Translations under genes and position numbers: made by a program | Assembly (NCBI GenBank): GCA_945862265.1 | Contig: CAMAXP010000023.1 | Coordinates: forward strand, 1 to 64,000 | Source of the DNA: Bordetella parapertussis | GTDB taxonomy: Bacteria; Pseudomonadota; Gammaproteobacteria; Burkholderiales; SG8-39 | Direction of reading: 5' to 3' | DNA: 64,000 nt | Shown here: piece after piece, positions 43,576 through 54,932 of the stretch | Position numbering within the stretch: the first letter of the stretch is position 1 | How the letters are laid out: every line of letters begins with the position of its first letter | The notes under the pieces: generated by a model | The model's input: only the letters and a program-made list of their open reading frames with translations | The model's database searches: none | Told to the model about the DNA's origin: nothing

Positions 43576-44805
43576 TCAGAAATTGCGCTGGAACCACTCG
43601 CGCATGCGCGCAAGCACCGCCTTGACCGAACCGCCCTGGCGCATCACCTGGCCGTGCTGGATCTGCGAGGCTCCCTCCAGCAGCAACCCCATCGCGGTTG
43701 CGTAGCGCGGGTTGCGAACCACGTCGGCAAGGCCGCCCGAATACACGGGCAGGCCGATGCGGACCGGCATGTGGAAGATCTCCTCACCGAGCTCGACCAT
43801 GCCCTGCATGGTGGCCGACCCTCCGGTCAGCACGACGCCCGACGACAGCAATTCCTCGAAGCCGGACTCGCGCAGCACCTTCTGCACGAGCGTGAACAGT
43901 TCCTCGACGCGCGGCTCGATCACTTCGGCCAGCGTCTGGCGCGACATCATGCGCGGGGCGCGCTCCCCGATGCCCGGGACCTCGACCATTTCATTGGGGT
44001 CGGCGAGCTGGCGCAGCGACACGCCGTGCCGGATCTTGATCGTTTCCGCATCCGGGGTCGGCGTGCGCAACGCCATCGCGATGTCGTTGGTGATCTGGTC
44101 GCCGGCGATCGGGATGACCGCCGTGTGGCGGATCGCGCCGTGGGTGAAGATTGCGATGTCCGTAGTACCGCCACCGATATCCACGAGGCACACGCCGAGG
44201 TCCTTCTCGTCCTCGGACAGCACCGCCCGGGACGAGGCAAGCGGCTGCAGGATCAGGTCGTTGACCTCGAGCCCGCAGCGGCGCACGCACTTGACGATGT
44301 TCTGGGCCGACGACACGGCGCCGGTGACGATGTGGACTTTGACTTCCAGCCGCACGCCGGACATGCCGATCGGCTCGCGCACGTCTTCCTGCCCGTCGAT
44401 GATGTACTCCTGGCGCAGCACGTGCAGGATCTGCTGGTCGGTGGGGATGTTCACCGCCCGCGCGGTTTCGATCACCCGCTCCACGTCCATCGCGGTGACT
44501 TCGCGGTCCTTGATCGCCACCATGCCGGTGGAGTTGAAGCTCTTGATGTGGCTGCCTGCGATGCCGGTGAAGACCGATGCGATCTTGCAGTCGGCCATCA
44601 ACTCGGCCTCCTCCAGCGCGCGCTGCACTGCGCTCACGGTCGACTCGATGTTGACCACCACCCCCTTCTTCAGTCCCTTGGACTCGTGGCTGCCCATGCC
44701 GAGGACTTCGATCCTGCCGTCCGGCATGATCTCCGCCACCAGCGCCACCACTTTCGAGGTGCCGATGTCGAGACCGACGACGAGTTCCTTGATTTCCTTT
44801 GCCAT
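43576..44805 (-). CDS. ftsA: Cell division protein FtsA
   Basis: FtsA is the actin-like protein that ties FtsZ to the membrane. The 409-residue protein starts MAKEIKELVVGLDIGTSKVVAL and contains VCLVDIGGGTTDIAIF (phosphate-2 loop) and VLTGGSATMQGMVEL (adenosine motif). A C-terminal amphipathic helix, VKAVLARMREWFQRNF, is the membrane-targeting segment. It follows ftsQ by 9 bases. Confidence 0.97.
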   Translation of the reverse strand: MAKEIKELVVGLDIGTSKVVALVAEIMPDGRIEVLGMGSHESKGLKKGVVVNIESTVSAVQRALEEAELMADCKIASVFTGIAGSHIKSFNSTGMVAIKDREVTAMDVERVIETARAVNIPTDQQILHVLRQEYIIDGQEDVREPIGMSGVRLEVKVHIVTGAVSSAQNIVKCVRRCGLEVNDLILQPLASSRAVLSEDEKDLGVCLVDIGGGTTDIAIFTHGAIRHTAVIPIAGDQITNDIAMALRTPTPDAETIKIRHGVSLRQLADPNEMVEVPGIGERAPRMMSRQTLAEVIEPRVEELFTLVQKVLRESGFEELLSSGVVLTGGSATMQGMVELGEEIFHMPVRIGLPVYSGGLADVVRNPRYATAMGLLLEGASQIQHGQVMRQGGSVKAVLARMREWFQRNF

Positions 44806-44814
44806 GATGTCCTG

Positions 44815-45561
44815 TCAGCCCTTCGCTTTTTCTTTCTGCACCCCGTCGCGACCGAAATCGGTCACGCGCAGGGAAAAACCGTTCGTGTATCGCAGGTCGA
44901 CGTACTCGTGCCTGCGGGCGATGCGCCCGAGCGTCTGCGGGTAAGCCGCGACGAACCGCACGAGCCGCGCTTCGGCGGCGGCGTTGGCCAGGTCGCGCCC
45001 GAGTTCGATGCTGAGGCCGTTCGCGAGGCGCAGCTGCCACGCGAACCTCGGGGTGAGGATCACGCGGTCCAGCGCGCTGCCCAGCGGCCCGAGCAGTTCG
45101 GCATAGCGGCGATAGCGGCGCGTGACCTCGCCCTCGGTATGCGCGGGACCGGCGAACACCGGCAGCATGGCCTCGGTCTGCCCGGCAAAGCGCTCGCCGT
45201 ACGTATTCACCAGCCCGACGTCCCCCCACCGCGCCAGCGCGACGTGTTCCTCAAGCCGCACTTCAATGCGGTCGGGCCACACGCGACGCACGTCAGCGCG
45301 GCGCACCCACGCGAGCTGCTCCAACCCGTTGCGGATGACACCCAGGTCGACCGCGAAGAAGTTGCCGGCGACGCGGCCGCGGGTCGCGCCTTCGAGCTCA
45401 TCGCGGGTCGTATGCGCCAGCTCCCCGAGAACCGTCACCTCGCGCAGCGGGAACAGCGGCGAATTGAGCAGGGCCTGCGTCCCCGCGAAGCCGAGCATCA
45501 CGATCGCCAGCGCAATGAGGCCGTTGGCCGCCATGTTGAGGAGCCTGGGGTTATCCCACAT
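44815..45561 (-). CDS. ftsQ: Cell division protein FtsQ
   Basis: FtsQ is a bitopic protein linking early and late divisome proteins. The 248-residue protein has a single membrane helix (about 10-32), a POTRA region starting [20 protein letters not shown] and a C-terminal FtsQ domain with [14 protein letters not shown]. The start overlaps ddl by 11 bases. Confidence 0.96.
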   Translation of the reverse strand: MWDNPRLLNMAANGLIALAIVMLGFAGTQALLNSPLFPLREVTVLGELAHTTRDELEGATRGRVAGNFFAVDLGVIRNGLEQLAWVRRADVRRVWPDRIEVRLEEHVALARWGDVGLVNTYGERFAGQTEAMLPVFAGPAHTEGEVTRRYRRYAELLGPLGSALDRVILTPRFAWQLRLANGLSIELGRDLANAAAEARLVRFVAAYPQTLGRIARRHEYVDLRYTNGFSLRVTDFGRDGVQKEKAKG

Positions 45562-46465
45562 GGGCGGTCTCCAGCACTTTGACGCAGAGGTCCTCGTATG
45601 CGATCCCGACCTGGCGCGCGGCCATCGGCACCAGCGAATGCCCGGTCATGCCCGGCGAGGTATTGACTTCGAGCAGGGACGGGTTGCCGGACCGGTCGAG
45701 CATCAGGTCGACGCGCCCCCAGCCCGAGCATCCGACCAGGCGGAATGCGCGCACCGCTAGGGCCTGCAGCGCCTGCTCCTCGGCCGCCGGCAGCCCGCAC
45801 GGGCAGTGATACTTCGTGTCGTCGGTGAAGTACTTGTTCTGGTAGTCGTAGTTGCCCTGCGGCGCCTCGATGCGGATGAGCGGCAGCGCCGTCTCACCGA
45901 GGATACTGGCCGTGAACTCGGGCCCGTCGATGAACTGCTCGGCGAGGGCCATGTCGTGGAACTTCTTCGCCGCCAGTTCGTAGGCGGCCGGCAGCTGGGC
46001 CGCGGCGGTCACCTTGGTCAGGCCGAGCGTGGACCCCTCGTTCGCGGGCTTCACGATCAGCGGCAGGCCCAGGTCCCTCGCGACCGCATCCCAGTCGTCG
46101 TGGGCAGACAGCATTCGATAGCGCGGCGTGGGCAGGCCGTTGGCGAGCCAGATCATCTTGGTGCGCCACTTGTCCATGGCGATGGCCGAACCGAGCACGC
46201 CGCTGCCGGTATACGGGATACCCAGGCACTCGAGGCCCCCCTGGATCGTGCCGTCTTCGCCGCCACGACCATGCAGTGCGATGAAGCAGCGCGCGAAGCC
46301 CTCCCGCCTGAGGTCCGCGAGGTCGCGCTTCGACGGGTCGAACTCGTGCGCGTCAACGCCTTTGGAGCGAAGCGCCTTGAGCACGCCCCCGCCGCTCATC
46401 AGCGAAATCTCGCGCTCGGCGGACTTGCCCCCCATCAGCACGGCGACCTTACCGAACGCGCTCAT
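45551..46465 (-). CDS. ddl: D-alanine--D-alanine ligase
   Basis: Ddl makes the D-Ala-D-Ala dipeptide for peptidoglycan. The 304-residue ATP-grasp protein starts [25 protein letters not shown]. It has [17 protein letters not shown] near residue 65, [15 protein letters not shown] near 140 and [15 protein letters not shown] near 270, the metal-binding end. It overlaps murB by four bases. Confidence 0.97.
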   Translation of the reverse strand: MSAFGKVAVLMGGKSAEREISLMSGGGVLKALRSKGVDAHEFDPSKRDLADLRREGFARCFIALHGRGGEDGTIQGGLECLGIPYTGSGVLGSAIAMDKWRTKMIWLANGLPTPRYRMLSAHDDWDAVARDLGLPLIVKPANEGSTLGLTKVTAAAQLPAAYELAAKKFHDMALAEQFIDGPEFTASILGETALPLIRIEAPQGNYDYQNKYFTDDTKYHCPCGLPAAEEQALQALAVRAFRLVGCSGWGRVDLMLDRSGNPSLLEVNTSPGMTGHSLVPMAARQVGIAYEDLCVKVLETAHVG

Positions 46466-47391
46466 GCCGCCTCCCCGATGATGCGCACCTCTGGATGCAG
46501 GTCCACGCCGGTCTTCTGCAGCACGGTGGCGCGAACCGCCTCGATCAACGCTTCGATGTCCGAAGCGCGCGCCACGCCCTTGGGATTCACGATGAAGTTC
46601 GCGTGCTTTTCCGACACCCGCGCGCCGCCGCGCTCAAGGCCCTTCAGGCCGCACGACTCGATCAGGCGCGCCGCGTAGTCGCCCGGCGGGTTGCGGAACA
46701 CGCTGCCTGCATTCGGCAGCGACAAGGGCTGCGACGCAACGCGCTTCGACAGCAGTTCCTTGATCCGGGCTCGCGAAGCTTCGCTGTCGCCGGCCGGAAG
46801 CTTGAAGTAGGCGGCGGTAAACCATTCGTCGCGCCCGATGATTCCCTGCTTCAGTTCGCAGTGGCGATAGCCGATCGCGAAGTCCGCCTTGTCGCGAACC
46901 CTGAGGTTCCCGTGGCGATCGATGGTCTGCGCGCGCTCGACGATATCCCAGGTCTCGGAGCCATAGCACCCCGCGTTCATGGCGAGCGCCCCGCCGATGC
47001 TGCCCGGGATGCCGGCCAGGAATTCGGCGTTCGCAAAGCCATTCATCGCCGCAAAGCGCGCCACCTTGGGGCTTGCGACGCCTGCTTCCGCCTGGACAAG
47101 CCCATCGACCAAGGCCGGCCGCTTGGTGGCTGCATGGGTCAGCACGACCGTGCCGCGGAATCCGCCGTCGCGCACCAGCGCATTGCTGCCCAGGCCGATG
47201 AACACCACGGGCTCTTCCGCCGGCAGCTGGCGCAGGAACACGCCGAGGTCGTCACGGTCGGCCGCGGAGTAGACCCGCGCCGCCACGCCGCCCGCGCGCC
47301 AGCTCACGTGCCGCGCCATCGACTCGGCCAGCTTCAGCTCGCCGCGCAGTCCTGTCATGTGCCTGGTCTCGGACATGCCCATGTCGCTCAC
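46462..47391 (-). CDS. murB: UDP-N-acetylenolpyruvoylglucosamine reductase
   Basis: MurB uses FAD and NADPH to reduce the enolpyruvyl group to form UDP-MurNAc. The 309-residue protein has the FAD site [37 protein letters not shown] and the motif [15 protein letters not shown]. The length and the S of GSVF fit the type I enzyme. Its start overlaps murC by four bases. Confidence 0.97.
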   Translation of the reverse strand: MSDMGMSETRHMTGLRGELKLAESMARHVSWRAGGVAARVYSAADRDDLGVFLRQLPAEEPVVFIGLGSNALVRDGGFRGTVVLTHAATKRPALVDGLVQAEAGVASPKVARFAAMNGFANAEFLAGIPGSIGGALAMNAGCYGSETWDIVERAQTIDRHGNLRVRDKADFAIGYRHCELKQGIIGRDEWFTAAYFKLPAGDSEASRARIKELLSKRVASQPLSLPNAGSVFRNPPGDYAARLIESCGLKGLERGGARVSEKHANFIVNPKGVARASDIEALIEAVRATVLQKTGVDLHPEVRIIGEAA

Positions 47392-48776
47392 GCGGCTCCC
47401 GCTGCAAGCTGCGCGGGGACGTTGCCGATCGAGCCCGCGCCCATCGACAGCACGACATCGCCATCCAACGCCACGCGCCGGATCGCATCCGCCATCTGCG
47501 CGATGTCGTCGACAAAGACCGGTTCGACCTTGCCCGCCACGCGCACTGCGCGCACCAGCGCACGCCCGTCTGCTGCCACGATCGGCGGCTCGCCGGCCGA
47601 ATACACCTCAGCCAGCACTACGGCGTCCGCCGTGGAGATCACGCGCACGAAATCCTCGAAGAGGTCGCGAGTGCGGGTAAACCGGTGCGGCTGGAAGGCG
47701 AGCACCAGCCTGCGTCCCGGGAAAGCGCCGCGCGCCGCGGCGAGCGTGGCGGCCATTTCGGCCGGGTGATGGCCGTAGTCGTCGACCAGCGTGAAGGCGC
47801 CGCCACCCGCCAGCGGCACTTCGCCACAACGCTGGAAGCGCCGGCCCACGCCGCGGAATTCCGCCAGCGCTTTCTGGATCGCCGCATCGGCCACGCCCAA
47901 CTCGGTCGCCACCGCGATGGCGGCCAGCGCGTTCAACACGTTGTGCCGGCCCGGCAGGTTGAGCGTCACGTCGAGGGTCGCGGACTTCTCGCGCAACACG
48001 CTGAAGCGCATCGCACCGCCGGCGTGTTCGAGGCCGGTGGCCCGCACCATTGCGTCCTCGCCGAACCCGTAGGACACGACCGGCTTGGTGACGAACGGGA
48101 GGATTTCCCGCACGTTCGCGTCGTCGATGCAGAGGATCGCGCTGCCGTAGAACGGCAGGTTCTGCAGGAACTGGATGAACGCCTGCTTCAGCCGTGCGAA
48201 ATCGTGCTGGTAGGTATCCATGTGGTCGGCGTCGATGTTCGTCACCACCGCCACCACCGGCTGCAGGTGTAGGAAGGACGCGTCGGACTCGTCGGCTTCC
48301 ACCACGATGAAGTCACCCGCCCCCAGTCGCGCGTTCGACGCAGCGCTGGTCAACCGGCCGCCGATCACGAAGGTCGGGTCGAGGCCGCCTTCGGCGAGCA
48401 CGCTGGCGATCAGGCTCGTGGTCGTGGTCTTGCCATGCGTGCCGGCGATGGCCACGCCCTGCTTCAGGCGCATCAGTTCGGCGAGCATGAGCGCGCGCGG
48501 CACGACCGGGATGCGCTTCGCCCGGGCGGCGATCACTTCCGGGTTGTCGCCCTTCACCGCAGTGGATACGACGATCGCATCGGCGCCTTCGACGTTCCCC
48601 GCAGCGTGCGAGAACTGCACCACGACACCGAGTTGCTCCAGCCTGCGCGTCGCGGCATTGGCCGACAGGTCGGAGCCGCTCACCTGGTACCCGAGGTTCA
48701 CGAGCACTTCCGCGATGCCGCTCATGCCTGAGCCGCCGATGCCGACGAAATGGATGCGGCGTACCTTGTGCTTCAC
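47388..48776 (-). CDS. murC: UDP-N-acetylmuramate--L-alanine ligase
   Basis: MurC adds L-alanine to UDP-MurNAc. The 462-residue protein starts [25 protein letters not shown], has the P-loop [15 protein letters not shown] near residue 110, the box [12 protein letters not shown] near 175 and the C-terminal [15 protein letters not shown]. It overlaps murG by four bases. Confidence 0.97.
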   Translation of the reverse strand: MKHKVRRIHFVGIGGSGMSGIAEVLVNLGYQVSGSDLSANAATRRLEQLGVVVQFSHAAGNVEGADAIVVSTAVKGDNPEVIAARAKRIPVVPRALMLAELMRLKQGVAIAGTHGKTTTTSLIASVLAEGGLDPTFVIGGRLTSAASNARLGAGDFIVVEADESDASFLHLQPVVAVVTNIDADHMDTYQHDFARLKQAFIQFLQNLPFYGSAILCIDDANVREILPFVTKPVVSYGFGEDAMVRATGLEHAGGAMRFSVLREKSATLDVTLNLPGRHNVLNALAAIAVATELGVADAAIQKALAEFRGVGRRFQRCGEVPLAGGGAFTLVDDYGHHPAEMAATLAAARGAFPGRRLVLAFQPHRFTRTRDLFEDFVRVISTADAVVLAEVYSAGEPPIVAADGRALVRAVRVAGKVEPVFVDDIAQMADAIRRVALDGDVVLSMGAGSIGNVPAQLAAGAA

Positions 48777-49870
48777 GCGCGCCCTCCCGCCAGTTCGATG
48801 CAGGCTTCGGCGACGAGGCGCGTCGCTTCGGGCTTGCCGAGCGCGCGCGCCTTCTCCGCCATCGCGGCCAGTGCGGTCCGGTCCATGCCGCGGATCAGGG
48901 CGGCCAGCTGCCCGGGATTCACGTCCGATTGCTGGACCAGGACGGCCGCGCCGCTATCGGCCAGGAACCGCGCATTCGCCGTCTGGTGGTCGTCCACCGC
49001 GTACGGGAAAGGCACCAGGATGCTGGCCATCCCGGCCGCGGCCAATTCCGATACCGTCAGCGCGCCTGCGCGACAGATCACGAGGTCCGCTTCGGCATAG
49101 CGCGCGGCCATGTCGTTGATGAATGCCACCAGTTCGCCCTCGACGCCTGCTGCCGTGTATGCGGCCCGCAGCCCTTCGAGGTGCTTCTCGCCCGACTGGT
49201 GCACGACCCGTGGACGCTCCGCCGCCGGGATCAGCGCGAGGGCCTTCGGCACGGCTTCGTTGAGCGCCTGCGCCCCGAGGCTGCCGCCGACCACGAGCAC
49301 CAGGAGGGGGCCGCTGCGTCCCGCGTACCGTGCGGAGGGCACCGGCAGGCCGGCAATCGCCGCACGCACCGGGTTGCCGGTCCACTGGGCCGACTTGAGC
49401 GCGCCCGGGAAGGCGACCATCACCCGGTCGGCGACACCGGCCAGCACCTTGTTGGTCAATCCTGCGATCGCGTTCTGCTCGTGCACGGCGAGCGGCTTGT
49501 TCAGCAGCGAAGCCATCATCCCGCCCGGGAACGCGACGTACCCGCCCATGCCGAGCACGACGTCCGGCCGCACCGCGAAGATCGCCCGCGCGCTCTGCCA
49601 GAACGCGAGCAGGAGGCGCATCGGCAGGAGCAGCTTGGCGACGAGCCCCTTGCCGCGCAGTGCACTGGCCCGGATCCACGCCATCTCGTACCCATGCTCG
49701 GGCACGAGGCGCGACTCCATGCCGGTGCGCGCGCCCATCCAGACCACGCGCCAGCCGAGCCCGCGCATGAAGTCGGCGACGGCGAGCCCGGGGAACACAT
49801 GCCCGCCGGTGCCACCGGCCATGATCATGATGGTCTTGCCCAGGCGGGCTTGTCCCGCGTTCGTCATCAT
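48773..49870 (-). CDS. murG: Lipid II synthase MurG
   Basis: MurG transfers GlcNAc to lipid I at the inner membrane. The 365-residue GT-B protein has the glycine-rich loop [17 protein letters not shown] (about 17-33), [18 protein letters not shown] near 108, [13 protein letters not shown] near 200 and [17 protein letters not shown] near 265. A start at the second Met is possible. It overlaps ftsW by four bases. Confidence 0.97.
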   Translation of the reverse strand: MMTNAGQARLGKTIMIMAGGTGGHVFPGLAVADFMRGLGWRVVWMGARTGMESRLVPEHGYEMAWIRASALRGKGLVAKLLLPMRLLLAFWQSARAIFAVRPDVVLGMGGYVAFPGGMMASLLNKPLAVHEQNAIAGLTNKVLAGVADRVMVAFPGALKSAQWTGNPVRAAIAGLPVPSARYAGRSGPLLVLVVGGSLGAQALNEAVPKALALIPAAERPRVVHQSGEKHLEGLRAAYTAAGVEGELVAFINDMAARYAEADLVICRAGALTVSELAAAGMASILVPFPYAVDDHQTANARFLADSGAAVLVQQSDVNPGQLAALIRGMDRTALAAMAEKARALGKPEATRLVAEACIELAGGRA

Positions 49871-51027
49871 TGGGCGAGCCCCTTCGCCTGCTGGCGGCTT
49901 TCCCAGTCAATGCGCAGGAGGATTGCGAGCGCAACGCAGTTCACCACCAGGCCCGACCCGCCGAAGCTCATGAGCGGCAGCGTGAGGCCCTTGGTCGGCA
50001 GCAGGCCGACGTTCACGCCCATGTTGATGAGCGTCTGGAATCCGATCCAGATGCCGATGCCCTGCGCGCTCAGCGCGGCGAAGTGCCGCTCCTGCAGCGC
50101 CGCCTGGCGCCCGATCGCGAAGGCGCGGAACACGAGCCAGACGAAGAGGCCCATCACCGCGAAGACGCCGACAAAGCCGAGTTCCTCTGCGATCACGGCC
50201 AGGAGGAAGTCGGTATGCGCTTCGGGCAGGTAGTGCAGTTTCTCCACGCTTGCGCCCAGGCCCACGCCGAACCACTCGCCGCGCCCGAACGCGATCAGCG
50301 CGTGCGACAGCTGGTACCCCTTGCCGTAGGCATCCGCCCAGGGGTCCATGAACCCGAGGATGCGCTGCATGCGGTACGGCGAAGACAACACCAGCGCCGC
50401 GAATCCCACGGCCAGCATCCCGACCAGCGCCACGAAGTGCCGCCCGTTCATCCCGCCCAGGAAGAGGATGCCGAAGGTCGTCACCGCCACCACCACCAGG
50501 GCGCCGAAGTCGGGCTCCCTCAACAGCAGCCAGGACACGCCGAGCATGACGCCCAGCATCGGAAGCAGGCCCTTCTTGAAGCTCTTCATCACCGCGTGCT
50601 TGCGCACGGTGTAGTCGGCCGCGTACAGCACGGCGGCCAGCTTCATCAACTCGGACGGCTGGAAGTTGAACACGATGAGGTTGAGCCAGCGCCGCGCGCC
50701 TTTCACCTCGCGGCCGATGCCGGGGATCAGGACCAGGACCAGCAGCACCATCCCGGCGAGGAAGAACCAGGGCGCGCTGGTCTGCCAGAAGCGCACCGGC
50801 ACCATGAAGGTCAGCGTCGCGGCGAAGAGCGCCAGCGCGAGGAAAATGCTCTGCCGGATGAGGTAGTAGGCCGAATTGTTGCCCGTGAACCGGCTGCCTT
50901 CCGCAATGGCGATGGAAGCCGAATAGACCATCACGAGGCCCGTGGCGACCAGCAGGAACGCCGCCCACGCGAGCGAGCGGTCGTATTCGGCCATGGCCGG
51001 GCGCTGGGCGAAGACGTAGCTAGCCAT
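49867..51027 (-). CDS. ftsW: Septal peptidoglycan polymerase FtsW
   Basis: FtsW is the SEDS-family glycosyltransferase that acts with FtsI at the septum. The 386-residue protein starts [21 protein letters not shown] at ATG 51027 and has about ten membrane helices. SEDS signatures are [25 protein letters not shown] and near the end [16 protein letters not shown]. Upstream in-frame residues inside murD show no similarity. It overlaps the murD stop by eight bases. Confidence 0.96.
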   Translation of the reverse strand: MASYVFAQRPAMAEYDRSLAWAAFLLVATGLVMVYSASIAIAEGSRFTGNNSAYYLIRQSIFLALALFAATLTFMVPVRFWQTSAPWFFLAGMVLLVLVLIPGIGREVKGARRWLNLIVFNFQPSELMKLAAVLYAADYTVRKHAVMKSFKKGLLPMLGVMLGVSWLLLREPDFGALVVVAVTTFGILFLGGMNGRHFVALVGMLAVGFAALVLSSPYRMQRILGFMDPWADAYGKGYQLSHALIAFGRGEWFGVGLGASVEKLHYLPEAHTDFLLAVIAEELGFVGVFAVMGLFVWLVFRAFAIGRQAALQERHFAALSAQGIGIWIGFQTLINMGVNVGLLPTKGLTLPLMSFGGSGLVVNCVALAILLRIDWESRQQAKGLAQ

Positions 51028-52465
51028 GCCCCGTCCCCAGTGCCTTGACCGCTGCCGCAAACGCGTCACCGCGGTGCTTGTAGTCGCGGAACATGTCGAG
51101 GCTCGCGCAGGCGGGTGAAAGCAGGACAGCGTCCCCGGCCCGCGCATGCCGTGCCGCGGCGGCCACCGCAGCTTCGAGGGTCGCACAGCGTTCGGTCGCC
51201 ACGCCGCTTGGCGCGATCGCGGACTCGATCCGGCCCGCGTCCTCCCCGATCAACAGCACGCGCCGCGCATATTCGCCCACCGGCTCGGCCAGCGGTGTGA
51301 AATCCTGCCCCTTGCCCACGCCACCGGCGATCAGCATCACCGGGCGCGCAAGCCCGCGCAGCGCAGCGATCGTGGCGCCCACGTTGGTGCCTTTCGAATC
51401 GTCGTAATAGTCGACGCCCCGCACTGTCCCGACCTTCTCGAGGCGGTGCGGCAAACCCTGAAAAGTCCCCACCGTCGCGACCAGCGGCGCGTAGGCCGCA
51501 CCCGCCGCACGGGCGAGCGCCATCGCCGCCATCGCATTCGCGGCGTTGTGCCATCCATGGATGGGCAGTGCGTCGACCCGGGCCAGCACGTTGTGCCCCT
51601 GGGCTATCCACTTCACGCTGTCCACGGCAACGCAGCCGAAATCCTCGTCTCCCGCAGGCGCGCCCAAGCCGAACGTGATCTGCCTGCGCCCGTCTTCCGC
51701 CATCGCTAGGGAGTGAGGGTCGTCGCGGTTCAGCACCTGCATGCCGCGCCCCTGGAAGATGCGTGCCTTGGCGGCGCGGTAGGCGGCGAACCCCGGGTAG
51801 CGATCGAGGTGGTCTTCCGTGAGGTTCAGCATCGTCGCCGCATCGGGCGCGAGGGACCACGTCGTTTCCAACTGGTAGCTCGACAACTCAAGCACCCACG
51901 CCGCGGGGAGCTTCCCCGCATCCAGCCGCGCCGCGAGCGCATCCAGTGCTGGCGGCGCGATATTGCCCGCAACCTCGGCATCGAGGCCGGCGCCGCGCAG
52001 CAGGTGCCCGCAAAGCGAGGTCACCGTCGTCTTGCCGTTGGTGCCGGTGATCGCCAGCACTTTCCCGCGGCCATGCGCAGCAAGGCCCCAGGCGAACAAT
52101 TCGATGTCGCCGCAGACCGGGACGCCGGCGGCGAGCGCTTCACGCACGACGCCCTCCTCCAGCGAAAGCCCCGGGCTCACGCACAGCAGGTCCGCATCCT
52201 CGAGCAATGCCGGCGTGAATGCCCCGCACCTTGCCTCGGCCGAGGGCACCGCGGCCTTCAGTGCGGCCAGCCTCGGCGGCTCGTCGCGCGAATCCGCAAC
52301 ACGCGCGAGGCCGCCTTCGCGGGCGACCCACTTCGCCACCGACAAGCCGGTGTCGCCCAGGCCGAGCACGAGCACGCGCTTGCCGGCCAGCGCCATGGGC
52401 TGCGGCCGGGTGAGCGATGCGAACGGGGGCTCGGTGGTGGTCATTTTTTCCAACGCCTCGGTCAC
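51020..52465 (-). CDS. murD: UDP-N-acetylmuramoylalanine--D-glutamate ligase
   Basis: MurD adds D-glutamate. The 481-residue protein starts at GTG 52465, whose GTGA overlaps the mraY stop; ATG 52444 is an alternative. [17 protein letters not shown] near residue 32, the P-loop [16 protein letters not shown] near 140 and [16 protein letters not shown] near 350 are typical. Mur ligase order is maintained in the cluster. Confidence 0.97.
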   Translation of the reverse strand: MTEALEKMTTTEPPFASLTRPQPMALAGKRVLVLGLGDTGLSVAKWVAREGGLARVADSRDEPPRLAALKAAVPSAEARCGAFTPALLEDADLLCVSPGLSLEEGVVREALAAGVPVCGDIELFAWGLAAHGRGKVLAITGTNGKTTVTSLCGHLLRGAGLDAEVAGNIAPPALDALAARLDAGKLPAAWVLELSSYQLETTWSLAPDAATMLNLTEDHLDRYPGFAAYRAAKARIFQGRGMQVLNRDDPHSLAMAEDGRRQITFGLGAPAGDEDFGCVAVDSVKWIAQGHNVLARVDALPIHGWHNAANAMAAMALARAAGAAYAPLVATVGTFQGLPHRLEKVGTVRGVDYYDDSKGTNVGATIAALRGLARPVMLIAGGVGKGQDFTPLAEPVGEYARRVLLIGEDAGRIESAIAPSGVATERCATLEAAVAAAARHARAGDAVLLSPACASLDMFRDYKHRGDAFAAAVKALGTGHG

Positions 52466-53553
52466 CTGAGCTTCAGCGTCGACAGGCCGAACAGCACCAG
52501 CATCATCGTGATGATCCAGAACCGCACCACGACCTGCGATTCCTTCCAGCCTTCGAGCTCGTAGTGATGGTGCAGCGGCGCCATTCGGAAGATGCGTTTA
52601 CCCCCGGACAACTTGAAGTAGATGACCTGGATCATCACCGACAGGGTCTCCGCGACGAACACGCCGCCCATGATGAAGAGCACGATTTCCTGGCGCACGA
52701 TGACGGCGATCGTCCCGAGCGCGGCGCCGAGGGCCAGTGCGCCCACGTCGCCCATGAAGACTTCCGCCGGGTAGGCGTTGAACCACAGGAACCCGAGGCC
52801 TGCACCGGCCAGCGCCCCGCAGAACACGATCAGTTCGCCCGCGCCGGGGATGTAGGGCAGGCCGAGGTACTTGGAGAACACGGAGTGCCCCGCCACATAG
52901 GCGAAGATGCCGAGGCCGCTGCCCACCATCACCGTCGGCATGATCGCAAGGCCGTCCAGCCCGTCGGTGAGGTTGACCGCATTCGATGTGCCCACGATCA
53001 CGCAGTACGTGAGGAAGATGAAGCCGACCGTGCCCAGCGGATAGGCCACATGCTTGAAGAACGGCACGATCAGCTGGTTCAGCGCGGGCATGCTGCCGGC
53101 ATTCCACGCGAGATAGCCCGCCGCGGCCAGGCCGAACACCGACTGCCAGAAGAACTTGGCCTTCGCCGACAGTCCCTTGGGGTTGCGGTGAACGACCTTC
53201 CGGTAGTCGTCGACCCAGCCCACCGCGCCAAAGGCAACGGTCACGAGCAGCACGACCCACAGGAACCGGTTGGTCAGGTCGCCCCACAGCAGCGTGGTGA
53301 AGCCGATCGACAAGAGGATCAGCGCGCCGCCCATGGTCGGCGTGCCGGCCTTGGTGAGGTGCGACTTCGGCCCGTCTTCGCGCACCGACTGGCCGATCTT
53401 GTAGGCGGTGAGCTTGCGGATCACCAGCGGCCCGAGGATCAACGAGATCGCGAGCGCCGTGAGGCACGACAGCACGGCGCGGAGCGTGATGTAGTTGAAG
53501 ACATTGAAGACCCGCATGTCCTTGGCCAGCCACTGGGCGAGTTCGAGCAGCAT
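52462..53553 (-). CDS. mraY: Phospho-N-acetylmuramoyl-pentapeptide-transferase
   Basis: MraY makes lipid I from UDP-MurNAc-pentapeptide and undecaprenyl phosphate. The 363-residue protein has about ten helices and the signatures [25 protein letters not shown] (aspartate pair), [15 protein letters not shown] and [15 protein letters not shown], ending with [17 protein letters not shown], the histidine motif. It abuts murF, sharing one base. Confidence 0.98.
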   Translation of the reverse strand: MLLELAQWLAKDMRVFNVFNYITLRAVLSCLTALAISLILGPLVIRKLTAYKIGQSVREDGPKSHLTKAGTPTMGGALILLSIGFTTLLWGDLTNRFLWVVLLVTVAFGAVGWVDDYRKVVHRNPKGLSAKAKFFWQSVFGLAAAGYLAWNAGSMPALNQLIVPFFKHVAYPLGTVGFIFLTYCVIVGTSNAVNLTDGLDGLAIMPTVMVGSGLGIFAYVAGHSVFSKYLGLPYIPGAGELIVFCGALAGAGLGFLWFNAYPAEVFMGDVGALALGAALGTIAVIVRQEIVLFIMGGVFVAETLSVMIQVIYFKLSGGKRIFRMAPLHHHYELEGWKESQVVVRFWIITMMLVLFGLSTLKLR

Positions 53554-54932
53554 CAGTGCCCCCCCGCCGTCGCGCCGGTCAGCGCAGCAACCACCCGCTC
53601 CATGCGCATGAAGCGCGAGCCCTTCACGAGCACGGTCGTGCCGGGATCGCGCACCCGCTCCAGGGCCTCCGTGAGGTCTTCACAGGAGCCGAAGTGGCGC
53701 GCGCTCTGGCCGAAGGCGGCGACCGTGTGCGCGGTCGATTCGCCGATCGCGAGGACGCTGCCGATGCCGCGCTCGCGCGCGTAGCGGCCGATTTCGCTGT
53801 GGAAGTCCGGGCCGTCGTCGCCGACTTCACCCATGTCGCCGAGCACGAGCACGGTCCGTCCGGGCGCGCCGGCGAGCACGTCGATCGCGGCGCGCACCGA
53901 GTCCGGGTTGGCGTTGTAGCTGTCGTCGATCACGGTCATCCCCTCCGGGGACTTCTTCACCTGCAGCCGGCCGGTGTACGGCCGGAAGGCGGTGAGTCCT
54001 GCGGCAATGGCCTGGGGAGTAATGCCCGCGGCGTATGTGGCGGCTGCCGCGGCGAGCGCATTCATGACGTTGTGCAGTCCGGGGATCGACAGCGTCGCCT
54101 CGATCTCCCCCGCCGGGCAGGCAATGCGGACCGACGACGACAGGTGCTTCAGCTGGTATCGCCCGGTCACCGCTGCGCCACGGTTCAGCGCAAAGTCCAC
54201 CACGCGGCTGCCTTCGGCGGCTCGCCGGAAGTCGCCCGCGTGCTCGTCATCCGCATTCACCACTGCGACGCCCTCCTCGGGCAGCGCGCGGTACACGGCG
54301 GAATTCTCTTCGGCGACCTCGTCGACCGAGCCCATGAATTCCAGGTGCTCGCGCTGCGCATTGGTGACCACCGCGATGGTGGGTCGCGCGATCTGCGCGA
54401 GGTAGGCGATCTCGCCCTTGTGGTTCATGCCGAGCTCGATCGCGCAAAGGCGGTGCGCTTCGCGCATCCGCAGGAGCGTGAGCGGCAGCCCGATTTCGTT
54501 GTTGAGGTTGCCCGCCGTAGACAGCACGGCGTCCTCGCCCGCGGCGCTGCGCAGGATGCTGGCGATCATTTCCTTGGTCGTGGTCTTGCCGTTCGAGCCG
54601 GCGATCCCGATCAGCACCGGCGAGAACTGCGCCCGCCAGTGCTGGGCAAGGCGCCCGAGCGCAAACAGCGTGTCGTCGACGATGATCAGGGGCAGCGGGG
54701 CGCCCGCCGCATCGAACCGGGCGTCGACCATGGCCGCGGCTGCGCCGGAACGGGCCACGGCGGCGATGAAATCGTGGCCGTCGAATTTCTCGCCGCGCAG
54801 CGCCACGAAGAGCGCCCCCGGCTGGATCGTGCGGCTGTCGGTCGAGACGCTGGTAAACCCGGCGTCCAGACCGGCGTGCGTGCCGTAGAGCACTTCGGAG
54901 GCCTGCGACACGCGCATCATGAGCGCCCCCAT
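53553..54932 (-). CDS. murF: UDP-N-acetylmuramoyl-tripeptide--D-alanyl-D-alanine ligase
   Basis: MurF adds D-Ala-D-Ala to complete the pentapeptide. The 459-residue protein has [22 protein letters not shown] near residue 32, the P-loop [15 protein letters not shown] near 108, the [16 protein letters not shown] segment near 325 and [11 protein letters not shown] near 350. The start may be at a later Met (residue 5 or 6). It overlaps murE by 16 bases. Confidence 0.97.
   Translation of the reverse strand: MGALMMRVSQASEVLYGTHAGLDAGFTSVSTDSRTIQPGALFVALRGEKFDGHDFIAAVARSGAAAAMVDARFDAAGAPLPLIIVDDTLFALGRLAQHWRAQFSPVLIGIAGSNGKTTTKEMIASILRSAAGEDAVLSTAGNLNNEIGLPLTLLRMREAHRLCAIELGMNHKGEIAYLAQIARPTIAVVTNAQREHLEFMGSVDEVAEENSAVYRALPEEGVAVVNADDEHAGDFRRAAEGSRVVDFALNRGAAVTGRYQLKHLSSSVRIACPAGEIEATLSIPGLHNVMNALAAAAATYAAGITPQAIAAGLTAFRPYTGRLQVKKSPEGMTVIDDSYNANPDSVRAAIDVLAGAPGRTVLVLGDMGEVGDDGPDFHSEIGRYARERGIGSVLAIGESTAHTVAAFGQSARHFGSCEDLTEALERVRDPGTTVLVKGSRFMRMERVVAALTGATAGGH

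Noticed and set aside
43060..45582. Plus-strand open frame of 840 codons opposite ftsZ, ftsA and ftsQ
   Set aside because: Antisense shadow of three conserved genes with His/Arg-rich sequence and no domain.
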